Assembly (NCBI RefSeq): GCF_030388665.1
Contig: NZ_CP128846.1
Coordinates: 7,474,001 to 7,538,000 of the forward strand
DNA: 64,000 nucleotides
Direction: 5' to 3'
Origin: Streptomyces flavofungini
GTDB taxonomy: Bacteria > Actinomycetota > Actinomycetes > Streptomycetales > Streptomycetaceae
The notes below the pieces were generated by a model that worked only from the letters and a program-made list of their open reading frames with translations, had not been told where the DNA came from and made no database searches. Each line of letters opens with the position of its first letter. Within the stretch, counting starts at the first letter, position 1. The position numbers and the translations under genes were made by a program. Shown in pieces: positions 15,388 to 23,806 of the stretch.

Positions 15388-16779
15388 ATGACTCAGCACA
15401 CTCCCGAATCCGCCCGCACCCCGCCGCCGGACGGCGCCCCGCCCACGCGCTGGGCACCCGTGGCCGTGATGGCGCTGGCCATGCTCATGGTCACCCTGGA
15501 GATCAGCCTGACGGCGGTGACGCTGCCCGCGATGGGCGACGACCTGGGCGTCGGCTCCTCGTCCGCCCAGTGGGTCCTGCTCGCGTACACGCTGCCCACC
15601 GCCGCGCTCGCGATCCCCGCGGGACGCTGGAGCGACCGCGTGGACCTGCGCGCCCTGTTCCTGTTCGCCGTGCCCGCGATCGGCCTGACCAGCGTCCTCG
15701 CGGCCGCCGCGCCCAACCTGCCGGTGCTCCTTGCGGCCCGCGTCCTCCAGGGCGTCGCGGGCGCCCTCGTCGGGGCGCTCTACCTGCCGGTGGTCGCCGC
15801 GAGCGTGCGGCCCGAACAGCGGGGCCGGGCCATGGGGTTCGTGGCCACGGTCATGCCGATCGGCTCGATGGGCGGCTCGTCCCTCGGCGGGGCGGTCGTC
15901 GACGCCTACGGCTGGCGGCCGGTGTTCCTCCTGAAGATCCCCGTGCTGCTCGGCGTGTGGTGGCTGGGGGCGCGCCTCATCCCGCGCACGGACAAGGGCC
16001 TCGCGGCGCCCGGCCGTTCGCTGGTCGGGGACGGCGTGCTGCTCGGCGCCGCCGTGACCGCGCTGCTGCTCGCCTTCGGCCGGATCGAGGCGGACGCGCC
16101 CGTCACCGCGACGCTGTTCGCCCTGGCCGCCGTCGCGGGCGCCGTGGCCTGGTCGCGGCTCGGCACCGCCCGCCCGGTCCTCGACCTGCTGCGCCGCCGG
16201 GAGGTGGGTCTGCCGGTCCTCTCCCTCTTCCTCAGCGGCACGTTCGTGGGGCTCTCCTACTTCCTGCTGCCGTACTACGTCGCCGACGTCCTGGGCGCCG
16301 GGGCCTCCCTGACCGGCGTGGCGATGGTCTTCTTCATCGGCGCGGTCGCGCTGACGGCACCGCTCGGCGGGACGCTCGCCGACCGGCTGCCGCCGCGGCT
16401 CGTGGGGGTGGTCGGGGCCGGGCTGTGCGGCGCGGGCGTCCTCAGCACGGCGACCCTCGGGCCGGACGCGGGCCTGTGGGACATCGGCTGGCGCCTCGCC
16501 CTCGCGGGCGCCGGGCAGGCCCTGTTCGGCACGCCGGTGAACGCCGGGATCCTCGGCGCGACCCCCGCGCACCTCGTCGGCACGGCGGGCGGCGTCGGCA
16601 ACACGTCCCGCACGCTGGCCTTCGCGGTGGGTCCGGCGGTCGCCGCGCTCGCGTACGGCGTCGGCGGCGGTGGGGAGTCCGGATTCCACGTGGGGGTCGT
16701 CGTCCTCGCAGTGCTCCAGGGGCTGAGCCTGGCGGCGCTGTTGCCGGGGGCCGGGAAGGGGCGCGCGGCCCGCGCGTGA
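15388..16779 (+). CDS. MFS drug/metabolite exporter, DHA2-like (14 helices)
   Basis: A major facilitator exporter of 463 residues, probably proton-driven. The first helix has the antiporter-type LEISLTAVTLPAMGDDLG, helix 2 QWVLLAYTLPTAALAIPAGR with the motif-A region WSDRVDLR, and motif C is around GFVATVMPIGSMGGSSLGG. About 14 helices are visible, which fits the DHA2 group that includes multidrug and antibiotic exporters. I use the ATG at 15388; the frame is open much further left but that stretch is repeat-containing regulatory DNA. It is divergent from the two reductases and shares their array-rich control region, so it may export the same compound they act on. Confidence 0.9.
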   Translation: MTQHTPESARTPPPDGAPPTRWAPVAVMALAMLMVTLEISLTAVTLPAMGDDLGVGSSSAQWVLLAYTLPTAALAIPAGRWSDRVDLRALFLFAVPAIGLTSVLAAAAPNLPVLLAARVLQGVAGALVGALYLPVVAASVRPEQRGRAMGFVATVMPIGSMGGSSLGGAVVDAYGWRPVFLLKIPVLLGVWWLGARLIPRTDKGLAAPGRSLVGDGVLLGAAVTALLLAFGRIEADAPVTATLFALAAVAGAVAWSRLGTARPVLDLLRRREVGLPVLSLFLSGTFVGLSYFLLPYYVADVLGAGASLTGVAMVFFIGAVALTAPLGGTLADRLPPRLVGVVGAGLCGAGVLSTATLGPDAGLWDIGWRLALAGAGQALFGTPVNAGILGATPAHLVGTAGGVGNTSRTLAFAVGPAVAALAYGVGGGGESGFHVGVVVLAVLQGLSLAALLPGAGKGRAARA

Positions 16780-16867
16780 CGGCGAGCGGGCACGGGGGCG
16801 GCCGAGCGGGCACGGCAGGCGCGGCGAGCACGGCCGCCACCGCCCGGACCGAAGCCCTCCCCACCCC

Positions 16868-18061
16868 TCACAGGAGCGCGAACTGCCCCTCAGGACCCTC
16901 CTCATGGTGGTCGAGGACCGAGGCGGGCCGCCGCGCCCACCCGGGCACCGGCAGCACCCCGGCCGCCCGCAGGTCCCCGGCCGTGATCCGCCCCGCGTCG
17001 CCGATGTCGAACGGTTCCTCCGCCGCGAGCAGCGCGAGCACCGTGACCAGTTCCAGGAGCCGGGACGTCCACTCCTGGGGCCAGGTGGTGGGGCGGACGG
17101 CCTCCAGGGAGCCCGGTTCCGCGTCGGCCGTGCGCCGCTCGAACCACAGCTCCAGAACCCGCACCCCGCTCACCCGGAAGTCCCAGGCGGCCGCGGGCAC
17201 GGGGGAGATGACGCCGCTCTCGCCGACCAGGAGGGCTTCCTCGTCCGGGGCGTAGGCGAGGGTGCGGGGGCGCGCGGGCAGCGGTGAGCGGACGTAGGGG
17301 CGCCGGCCGCCCGGCAGCTTGGGGCGTTCGCCGCCCGCGCCCCGCAGGTGCAGCCACAGCAGCCGCCGCCCCGCCGCGACGCCCCGCTCCCACACCCGGG
17401 CGTCGGAGGTCAGCGGCACCGCGCAGCCCGACGCCGAGGCCCGGGCGGCCGCCAGCGTCCACGCGAGGACGTCCGGGGCGCCGACCTCGGTCCGGTACAC
17501 GTGCGTGAGATGGCGCGTCAGGCCCGGCGCGAGGTTGGGTTCGACGCCGCCGGGGCGCCGGAACAGAGGGCGGACGCGGCCGGGGCGGCCCGCGGGGGAG
17601 CGCCCGTCGGGCAGCACGGTGGACGCGAGGACCGCCGGGCCCGCGCCGTCGGCCACGTACCCCTGCTCGGTGAGGAAGAGCTGCCCGTCGCCGCGGACGC
17701 GCCACAGTTCGGGCCTGGCCACGTCGATGAGGCGGTGGTCGGGGATCAGCCACTGCTCGTCGAAGGGGCCGTGCAGGACGGGGACGGGCTCGGGGCAGGG
17801 CCCGGTCTCGCGGGCCAGGCGGACCGTGCCGCCGCCGAAACCGGGCAGTTGGGCGACGGCGGTGTGCAGGGTCCGGGCCCGGGTGGGCCGCAGCAGCGCC
17901 TCACGGTCGGCGGGGTCGGCGCGGACGAAGGCGTTCCAACGGGCCTTCAGGGACGCGGCGTCCGGCGCCATCGGCCACCCGCGCCCGGCCCTGAGCGGCG
18001 CGACGGACCACGGCAGGAGATCCGCGAGCAGCGGCGCTTCGTCGTGCGTCACGCCCGGCAT
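16868..18061 (-). CDS. Stand-alone protein resembling the C-terminal specificity domain of type ISP restriction enzymes
   Basis: A 397-residue protein that I recognise as resembling the C-terminal target-recognition domain of type ISP restriction-modification enzymes (LlaBIII class); actinobacterial homologues often carry that label. Visible landmarks are HGPFDEQWLIPDHRLIDVARPELW near residues 140-165, RPLFRRPGGVEPNLAPGL and the C-terminal TWPQEWTSRLLELVTVLALL. None of the other ISP parts is present here or nearby: no Mrr-type nuclease, no helicase and no N6-adenine methyltransferase motifs. It therefore cannot be a restriction enzyme alone. It starts 25 bases after the GntR gene on the same strand and likely shares its transcript. 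True role unknown. Confidence 0.6.
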   Translation of the reverse strand: MPGVTHDEAPLLADLLPWSVAPLRAGRGWPMAPDAASLKARWNAFVRADPADREALLRPTRARTLHTAVAQLPGFGGGTVRLARETGPCPEPVPVLHGPFDEQWLIPDHRLIDVARPELWRVRGDGQLFLTEQGYVADGAGPAVLASTVLPDGRSPAGRPGRVRPLFRRPGGVEPNLAPGLTRHLTHVYRTEVGAPDVLAWTLAAARASASGCAVPLTSDARVWERGVAAGRRLLWLHLRGAGGERPKLPGGRRPYVRSPLPARPRTLAYAPDEEALLVGESGVISPVPAAAWDFRVSGVRVLELWFERRTADAEPGSLEAVRPTTWPQEWTSRLLELVTVLALLAAEEPFDIGDAGRITAGDLRAAGVLPVPGWARRPASVLDHHEEGPEGQFALL

Positions 18062-18086
18062 CGTACGACGGCCCCGGCGGCGGCCA

Positions 18087-18836
18087 TCAGGTCGCGTCCA
18101 GCGTGACCGTGAACGAGAACCGGTCCCCCCGATAGTGGATCCGCGCCACGTCCAGAGCCCGCCCCTGGTCGTCGTACGTGATGCCCGTGTAGTGCAGGAT
18201 CGGGCTGAGCAGCGGCACTTGGAGGAGGCGGGCCGTCTCGGGGTCGGCGAGGGTGGCCTCCACGGTGTCGGTGATGCGGGAGATCGCCACGCCCACCACA
18301 TCCCGCAGGACCTTCGTCATCGGCCACCGCTCCAGGTCCGCGGGGTCGACGCGGTCGGCGAGGTCGGGGCGGATGTGGTTGCGGGCGTGGTTGGTGGGCT
18401 CGCCGGTCTTGGTGTCGCTGCGCAGGCGGTGGTACGTGGCGACGTGCTGCACGTCCGGGAAGTACTGGGCGAGTTCGGCGGGCACCGGCTCCTGCCCGTG
18501 GGACAGGAGCTCGGTGTCCATGCCGGACTGCTGGGCCACGATCGCGTCCACCGAGCCGAGGAGCCGCACCGGCGAACCGCGCTGCACCCCGGGCTCGATG
18601 AACGTGCCGCGCCGCCGGTGCCTGCTGATCAGGCCCTCGTCCTCCAGCTCCTTGAGCGCCTGCCGCATGGTGAGCACGCTGACGCCGTAGTGCCCCGCCA
18701 GCTGTTCCTCGGTGGGCAGGCGCAGCGGGGCGTCGGGCGCCCGGCCGAGTATCGAGGCGCGCAGCGACTGCGACACCTGATACCAGAGCGGCAGCTTTCG
18801 GTTCAGGACGATCGAGTCCGGGGCGAAAGCGGTCAC
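18087..18836 (-). CDS. GntR family regulator, HutC subfamily (UTRA domain)
   Basis: A 249-residue transcription factor. The winged helix-turn-helix is at residues 15-80 (LPLWYQVSQSLRASI, LPTEEQLAGHYGVSVLTMRQ, LISRHRRRGTFI). The C-terminal UTRA effector domain runs to the end, including the closing TYDDQGRALDVARIHYRGDR. The start is GTG 18836 with GGAG six bases upstream. It sits 52 bases after homogentisate dioxygenase and 25 bases before the ISP-like gene, all leftward. It may control hmgA in response to an aromatic or acid effector, but hmgA could equally be controlled by another factor acting at the palindrome upstream of it. Confidence 0.9.
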   Translation of the reverse strand: MTAFAPDSIVLNRKLPLWYQVSQSLRASILGRAPDAPLRLPTEEQLAGHYGVSVLTMRQALKELEDEGLISRHRRRGTFIEPGVQRGSPVRLLGSVDAIVAQQSGMDTELLSHGQEPVPAELAQYFPDVQHVATYHRLRSDTKTGEPTNHARNHIRPDLADRVDPADLERWPMTKVLRDVVGVAISRITDTVEATLADPETARLLQVPLLSPILHYTGITYDDQGRALDVARIHYRGDRFSFTVTLDAT

Positions 18837-18888
18837 GTGGAACTCCGTACTCCGGTGGCGACGCGGGCAGCGGCCTGAAGTGATGCCA

Positions 18889-20232
18889 CTACGGCCGGAA
18901 ATGACGCTCCAGACCCTGCCACACGTCGTCGTAGCCGCGCTGCAGGTGTCCGGCCTTCGCCGCCTGCTCGGTGGCGGTGACCGGCCAGCGGGTCTCGAAC
19001 ATGAAGGCCAGGCCGTCGTCGATGCGCTGCGGCTTCAGCTCGGCCGCGCTGGCCTTCTCGAAGGTCTCCCGGTCGGGGCCGTGCGCCGACATCATGTTGT
19101 GCAGTGAGCCGCCGCCCGGCACGAACCCCCCCTCCCCGGCGGTCTTCGCGTCGTACGCGCCCTCGATCAGGCCCATGTACTCGCTCATCACGTTCCGGTG
19201 GAAGTACGGCGGCCGGAAGGTGTCCTCGCCGACCAGCCAGCGCGGCGCGAAGACGACGAAGTCGACGCCCGCGAGGCCCGGGGTGTCCGAGGGGGAGGTG
19301 AGCACCGTGAAGATGGACGGGTCCGGGTGGTCGTACGAGATGGTGCCGATGACGTTGAAGCGGTGCAGGTCGTACACGTACGGGACGTGGTTGCCGTGCC
19401 AGGCGACGACGTCGAGGGGGGAGTGGTCGTAGGTCGCCGACCAGAGGTTGCCGCAGAACTTGTTGACCACCTCGACCGGGCCCGCCGTGTCCGAGTCGTC
19501 CTCGTACGCCGCGACCGGGGCCTTGAAGTCCCGGGCGTTCGCGAGGCCGTTGGCGCCGATCGGGCCGAGGTCGGGGAGCTGGAAGACCGCGCCGTAGTTC
19601 TCGCAGACGTAGCCGCGGGCGCTCTCGTCGAGCAGCTCCACGCGGAAGCGGACGCCGCGCGGGATCAGGGCGATATGGCCGGGCTCGGCGCGCAGCAGGC
19701 CGAACTCGGTGCGCAGGAGCAGGCCACCGTGCTCGGGGACGATCAGGAGCTCGCCGTCGGCGTCGCTGAACACCCGGTCCATGGAGGAGTTGGCGTGGTA
19801 CAGGTGCACCGCCATGCCCGTGCGCTGCGTCGCGTCGCCGTTGCCGCCGAGGGTCCACAGGCCCGCGAGCCAGTCCGTGCCGGGCGCGGGCTCCGGCAGC
19901 GGGTTCCAGCGCAGCCGGTTGGGGTCGGGGACGGACTCGGTGAAGGGGGCCGTGCGGATCGCGCCGTTGTCGACGCGGGTGAACGCCGGGTGCGCGGCCG
20001 AGGGGCGGATGCGGTACAGCCAGGAGCGGCGGTTGTGGGCGCGCGGCTCGGTGAACGCGGTGCCGCTGAGCTGCTCCGCGTACAGCCCGAGGGGGGCGCG
20101 CTGGGGCGAGTTGCGGCCGTGCGGCAGGGCGCCGGGAACGGCTTCCGAGCTGTGTTCGTTGCCGAAGCCGCTGAGGTAGCCCAGCTTCTCGGCCGTCTTG
20201 CGTGCGTGGTCCCTCGGGTCGTCCCCGGTCAT
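18889..20232 (-). CDS. hmgA: Homogentisate 1,2-dioxygenase
   Basis: Cleaves homogentisate to maleylacetoacetate with O2, the ring-opening step of tyrosine and phenylalanine breakdown; cytosolic, Fe(II) dependent. The 447-residue length matches the family. Seen are the N-terminal [20 protein letters not shown], the central [16 protein letters not shown], and the metal-binding region with [15 protein letters not shown] (His and Glu ligands) and [13 protein letters not shown] (His ligand). The start is ATG 20232 with GAGCTGTG upstream; the frame continues 27 codons further but lacks a ribosome site and would cover the operator. No hpd or fumarylacetoacetase gene is in the window, so the pathway is scattered. 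A near-perfect palindrome lies about 40 bases upstream. Confidence 0.97.
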   Translation of the reverse strand: MTGDDPRDHARKTAEKLGYLSGFGNEHSSEAVPGALPHGRNSPQRAPLGLYAEQLSGTAFTEPRAHNRRSWLYRIRPSAAHPAFTRVDNGAIRTAPFTESVPDPNRLRWNPLPEPAPGTDWLAGLWTLGGNGDATQRTGMAVHLYHANSSMDRVFSDADGELLIVPEHGGLLLRTEFGLLRAEPGHIALIPRGVRFRVELLDESARGYVCENYGAVFQLPDLGPIGANGLANARDFKAPVAAYEDDSDTAGPVEVVNKFCGNLWSATYDHSPLDVVAWHGNHVPYVYDLHRFNVIGTISYDHPDPSIFTVLTSPSDTPGLAGVDFVVFAPRWLVGEDTFRPPYFHRNVMSEYMGLIEGAYDAKTAGEGGFVPGGGSLHNMMSAHGPDRETFEKASAAELKPQRIDDGLAFMFETRWPVTATEQAAKAGHLQRGYDDVWQGLERHFRP

Positions 20233-20273
20233 CACAGCTCCCTCGGCTTTCCGGCCGGTGATCCCGACCTGAT

Positions 20274-20293
20274 TCCTATGGAACACCGTAGGA
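20274..20293. promoter_or_regulatory. Candidate operator palindrome upstream of hmgA
   Basis: TCCTATGGAACACCGTAGGA: two 8-base arms, 7 of 8 complementary, with a 4-base centre. It lies 42 bases upstream of the hmgA start and 61 bases before the divergent TetR gene, so it could serve either. Confidence 0.5.
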
Positions 20294-20353
20294 TTCACGA
20301 TTTCCCGGCGCAAGAGGATCCATGAAACGTGAACAGTGCTCTACTCTCCCGGG

Positions 20354-21058
20354 ATGCAGGACCGCAGCGCCTCCGAGCCCTCGCCCGCACCCGCCTCCGC
20401 CGAGCCCGCACCAGCCCCCGGGCCCCCGCCCGCACCCGCCCCCGGGCCCCCGCCCGCCCCCACCGCCCTGCGCCGCGCCCCCGTCCAGCGCCGCAGCGCC
20501 GAGCGCCTCACCCGCATCCTCGACGCCTGCGCGGACCTCCTCGACGAGATCGGCTACGAGAACCTGACCACCCGGTCCGTCGCCGAGCGCGCGGGCGTGC
20601 CGATCGGCTCCGTCTACCGCTTCTTCGGCAACAAACGGGCTCTCGTCGACGCCCTGGCCCACCGCAACCTGGAGCGCTACGCCGAGCGGGTCACCCGGCG
20701 CCTGGTGCCGGTCGCGCCGGGCGACTGGCGCGCCGCCCTCGACGCGCTCCTCGACGAGTACCTCGCCATGAAGCGCACCGCCCCCGGCTTCTCCCTCGTC
20801 GACTTCGGCACCCAGATCCCCGTCGGCGACCCCGGTGCCGCCCCCAACCACCGCGTCGCCGACCACCTCGCCGCACTGCTCTCCGCCTACATCGGGCGCG
20901 CCCCCGACCCCGCCCTGCGCCGCGCCTTCCTGGTCGCCGTCGAGACCGCCGACGCGCTGTTCCGCCTCGCCTTCCGGGTGGACCCGGGCGGGGACGAGGC
21001 GATCGTGGGGGAGGCGCGGGCGCTCCTTCGGGCCTATTTGGCGGGGGTGTTGGACTGA
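20354..21058 (+). CDS. TetR family transcriptional regulator
   Basis: A TetR repressor of 234 residues with an unusual Pro/Ala-rich N-terminal tail of about 40 residues before the DNA-binding domain. The helix-turn-helix lies around RILDACADLLDEIGYENLTT and AERAGVPIGSVYRFFGNKRA. The C-terminal ligand domain ends LLRAYLAGVLD. I chose ATG 20354; an ATG six codons earlier (20336) is in frame. It is divergent from hmgA and co-directional with the molybdoenzyme gene 230 bases downstream, which has a perfect palindrome in front of it that this protein may bind. The ligand is unknown. Confidence 0.88.
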   Translation: MQDRSASEPSPAPASAEPAPAPGPPPAPAPGPPPAPTALRRAPVQRRSAERLTRILDACADLLDEIGYENLTTRSVAERAGVPIGSVYRFFGNKRALVDALAHRNLERYAERVTRRLVPVAPGDWRAALDALLDEYLAMKRTAPGFSLVDFGTQIPVGDPGAAPNHRVADHLAALLSAYIGRAPDPALRRAFLVAVETADALFRLAFRVDPGGDEAIVGEARALLRAYLAGVLD

Positions 21059-21212
21059 TCCGGGCGGAGGAGGGCAGGGGCGGGCCGGGTGGAGGACGGG
21101 GTCGGGCCGGGCGGAGGGCGGGGGCGAGTCGGGCGGAGCGTGGGGCCGAGCCGGGTGAGGGGCGGGCGTGATCCTGTGCGGGCGCCGGGCCCGGCCGGAC
21201 CCTCGCCAGCGT

Positions 21213-21230
21213 GCATACCGGTCGGTATGC
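21213..21230. promoter_or_regulatory. Perfect TetR-type operator upstream of the molybdoenzyme gene
   Basis: GCATACCGGTCGGTATGC: perfect 8-base arms around a 2-base centre, 58 bases upstream of the molybdoenzyme start. This is the usual form of a TetR-family operator. The adjacent TetR gene is the obvious candidate binder. Confidence 0.6.
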
Positions 21231-21288
21231 TCGACTCGCCCGTGCGCCGAAGCCCCGCGGCCGCCGACGCGGCCGTCCTGGAGGACCC

Positions 21289-23685
21289 ATGCCCCGCACC
21301 GCCCTGCGCGTCTGCCCCCTCTGCGAAGCCACCTGCGGCCTCACCCTCACCGTCGAGGGAACCGGCGTGACCGCCGCGCGCGGGGACAAGGACGACGTGT
21401 TCAGCCGCGGCTTCATCTGCCCGAAGGGCGCCTCGTTCGGTGCGGCCGACAGCGATCCGGACCGGCTGCGGCGACCCCTTCTGCGCCGCGACGGGCGCCT
21501 TGAGGAGGCCAGTTGGGAGGAGGCCTTCGACGCCGTCGCCGCCGGCATCCGGCCTCTGGTCGAGCGGTACGGGCCGCACGCGGTCGGCGTCGTCCTCGGC
21601 AACCCGAACGTGCACACCGTGGCCGGCGCCCTCTACCCGCCGTTGCTCCTCGCGGGCCTCGGCACCCGCAGCCTGTTCACGGCCAGCACCCTCGACCAGA
21701 TGCCCAAGCACGTCTCCAGCGGACTGCTCTTCGGCGACGCCCTCGCCATCCCCGTGCCGGACCTGGACCGCACGGACCACCTCCTGATGCTCGGCGCCAA
21801 CCCGCTGGATTCCAACGGCAGCCTGTGCACCGCGCCCGACTTCCCCGGCAGGCTCAAGGCGCTGCGCGCCCGGGGCGGCAGCCTCACCGTCGTCGACCCG
21901 CGCCGCACCCGCACCGCGAAGCTGGCCGACCGGCACGTGGCGATCCGGCCCGGCACGGACGCGCTGCTGCTCGCCGCGGTGGCACAGGTCCTGTTCGCGG
22001 ACGGCCTGGTCACGCTGGGGGCGCTCGCAGAGCAGGTGGAGGGGGTCGAGCAAGTCGCCGACGCCGTACGGGACTTCACTCCCGAAGCCGTCGCCGACGC
22101 CTGTGACGTGCCCGCCGCCACCATCCGGGAGCTCGCCCGTGAGCTCGCTGCCGCGCCCACGGCCGCCGTCTACGGTCGCGTCGGCGCGAGCACCGTCGCC
22201 CTCGGCACCCTCACCTGCTGGCTCGTCGACGTCCTGAACGTCCTCACCGGCAACCTCGACCGGCCCGGCGGCGCCATGTTCCCCCTCTCCGCCACGGACC
22301 GGGCCCCGCGCCCTGCCGGACCCGGCAAAGGCTTCGCGCTCGGCCGCTGGCGCAGCCGCGCCGACGGGCACCCGGAGGCGAAGGGGGAGCTGCCGATCGC
22401 CGCGCTCGCGGCGGAGATCGACACGCCTGTGCGCGGGGGCGGGGCGGGGCGCGACTCGGTGGACGGCGGCCCGGACGGCGGCCCCGTGGGCAGTGCCCCG
22501 GGCCGGGTCCCTGCGGACGGCGGCCTGGGAGAGAGTCCCCTCCGCGCCCTCATCTCCATCGCCGCCAACCCCGTCCTCTCCGCCCCCGACGGCGACCGCC
22601 TCGACAAGGCCCTGGAGTCACTGGACTTCATGGTCAGCGTCGACCCGTACCTGAACGAGACCTCACGCCACGCGCACGTCGTCCTGCCGCCGCCCCCGCC
22701 CTCGCAGAGCCCCCACTTCGACTTCGCCCTCAACGCGCTCGCCGTGCGCAACCAGGTCCGCTACAACCGCGCCGCCGTCCCTCTGGAGGCGGGCCGGATG
22801 GCGGAGACCGAGATCCTGGCCCGGCTCGTGCTCGCGGTCAGCGATGGGGGTCCCCCCTGCTCGAGCGAAGCCGAGAGCTTGGGGGAGCACGGCGCCGACC
22901 CGGCAGCCGTCGACGCCCTCGCCATCGACCGCGCCCTCCGCAAGGCCGTCGCCGACCCGCACGCGCCCGTGCACGGCCAGGACCCCGGGGAACTGGCCGA
23001 CCGGCTCACGGGCGAGAGCGGACCCGAGCGCCGCCTGGACCTGATGCTGCGCCTCGGCCCGTACGGCGACGGCTTCGGCGCCGACCCGGAAGGCCTCGGC
23101 CTCCAACGCCTCCTCGACCACCCGCACGGCATCGACCTCGGCCCCCTCCGACCCCGGGTCCCCCAGGTCCTGAAGACCCGCAGCGGCCGCGTCGAGCTGT
23201 TTCCGGGGCCGATCGCCGAGGACCTGCCACGCCTGGCCCGCGCCCTGGCCGCCTCCCGCACGCCGGGCGGGGCTCCCGCCGGACTCGTCCTGGTCGGCCG
23301 CCGTCATCTGCGCTCCAACAACAGCTGGATGCACAACGTCCCCGCCCTCGTCGGCGGCACCAACCGCTGCACCCTGCACGTCCACCCCGACGACGCGGGC
23401 CGCCTCGGCCTCGTCGACGGCGGGCGGGCCCGCGTCACCGCCGCAGGCGGCGAGATCGCCGTGCCCGTCGAGGTCACCGACGCCGTCCGCCCCGGCGTCG
23501 TGAGCCTGCCGCACGGCTGGGGCCACGACCGGCCTGGCACCCGCCTGAGCGTGGCCGCGGCCGACCCCGGGGCCAACGTCAACCAGCTCCTGGACGGCAC
23601 CCTCCTCGACCCGCTCTCCGGCACCGCCGTCCTGAACGGCTTCCAGGTCACCGTCGCCCCGCTGCCCCGAGCAGAAACCCGCTGA
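21289..23685 (+). CDS. Molybdopterin (bis-MGD) oxidoreductase of the formate dehydrogenase/nitrate reductase superfamily
   Basis: A cytoplasmic-type molybdoenzyme catalytic subunit, 798 residues. An N-terminal iron-sulfur binding motif is seen as CPLCEATC followed by GFICPKG. The molybdopterin domain follows (VVLGNPNVHT, LLMLGANPLDSNGS, LTVVDPRRTRTAKLADRHVA) and the C-terminal dinucleotide-binding barrel has NNSWMHNVPAL and SLPHGWGH. No twin-arginine signal is present. Two low-complexity insertions occur, one Gly/Asp-rich near residues 380-415 and one made by a palindromic repeat element near 520-535. The substrate cannot be told; single-gene actinobacterial members are annotated only as molybdopterin oxidoreductases. 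Probably controlled by the TetR-type operator 58 bases upstream. Start chosen by the GGAGGACCC before ATG 21289. Confidence 0.88.
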   Translation: MPRTALRVCPLCEATCGLTLTVEGTGVTAARGDKDDVFSRGFICPKGASFGAADSDPDRLRRPLLRRDGRLEEASWEEAFDAVAAGIRPLVERYGPHAVGVVLGNPNVHTVAGALYPPLLLAGLGTRSLFTASTLDQMPKHVSSGLLFGDALAIPVPDLDRTDHLLMLGANPLDSNGSLCTAPDFPGRLKALRARGGSLTVVDPRRTRTAKLADRHVAIRPGTDALLLAAVAQVLFADGLVTLGALAEQVEGVEQVADAVRDFTPEAVADACDVPAATIRELARELAAAPTAAVYGRVGASTVALGTLTCWLVDVLNVLTGNLDRPGGAMFPLSATDRAPRPAGPGKGFALGRWRSRADGHPEAKGELPIAALAAEIDTPVRGGGAGRDSVDGGPDGGPVGSAPGRVPADGGLGESPLRALISIAANPVLSAPDGDRLDKALESLDFMVSVDPYLNETSRHAHVVLPPPPPSQSPHFDFALNALAVRNQVRYNRAAVPLEAGRMAETEILARLVLAVSDGGPPCSSEAESLGEHGADPAAVDALAIDRALRKAVADPHAPVHGQDPGELADRLTGESGPERRLDLMLRLGPYGDGFGADPEGLGLQRLLDHPHGIDLGPLRPRVPQVLKTRSGRVELFPGPIAEDLPRLARALAASRTPGGAPAGLVLVGRRHLRSNNSWMHNVPALVGGTNRCTLHVHPDDAGRLGLVDGGRARVTAAGGEIAVPVEVTDAVRPGVVSLPHGWGHDRPGTRLSVAAADPGANVNQLLDGTLLDPLSGTAVLNGFQVTVAPLPRAETR
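22846..22887. repeat. Palindromic Streptomyces repeat inserted in frame inside the molybdoenzyme gene
   Basis: Outer arms TCCCCC (22851-22856) and GGGGGA (22881-22886) flank inner arms GCTC/GAGC, giving a hairpin with AGCGAAGCC near the loop. I know this sequence type as a common intergenic palindrome in Streptomyces. Here it is read through in frame and adds about 14 residues (GGPPCSSEAESLG). Confidence 0.7.
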
Positions 23686-23722
23686 CCTGGAGTTTTGCGC
23701 TTATTGCTCGCAAGTCAACATC

Positions 23723-23752
23723 TTGTTAACGCTTGAGAGCGGGTCCTACGGT
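23723..23752 (+). promoter_or_regulatory. Candidate vegetative promoter of the CitMHS gene
   Basis: TTGTTA (23723-23728) and TACGGT (23747-23752) are 18 bases apart, in an unusually AT-rich stretch for this window. The leader to the start at 23807 would be about 48 bases. Confidence 0.5.
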
Positions 23753-23806
23753 CATCCGAACCGCCAGACCTGGTGGTAGTTCGATGGTGAACGATAGGTA
23801 GCCCCC

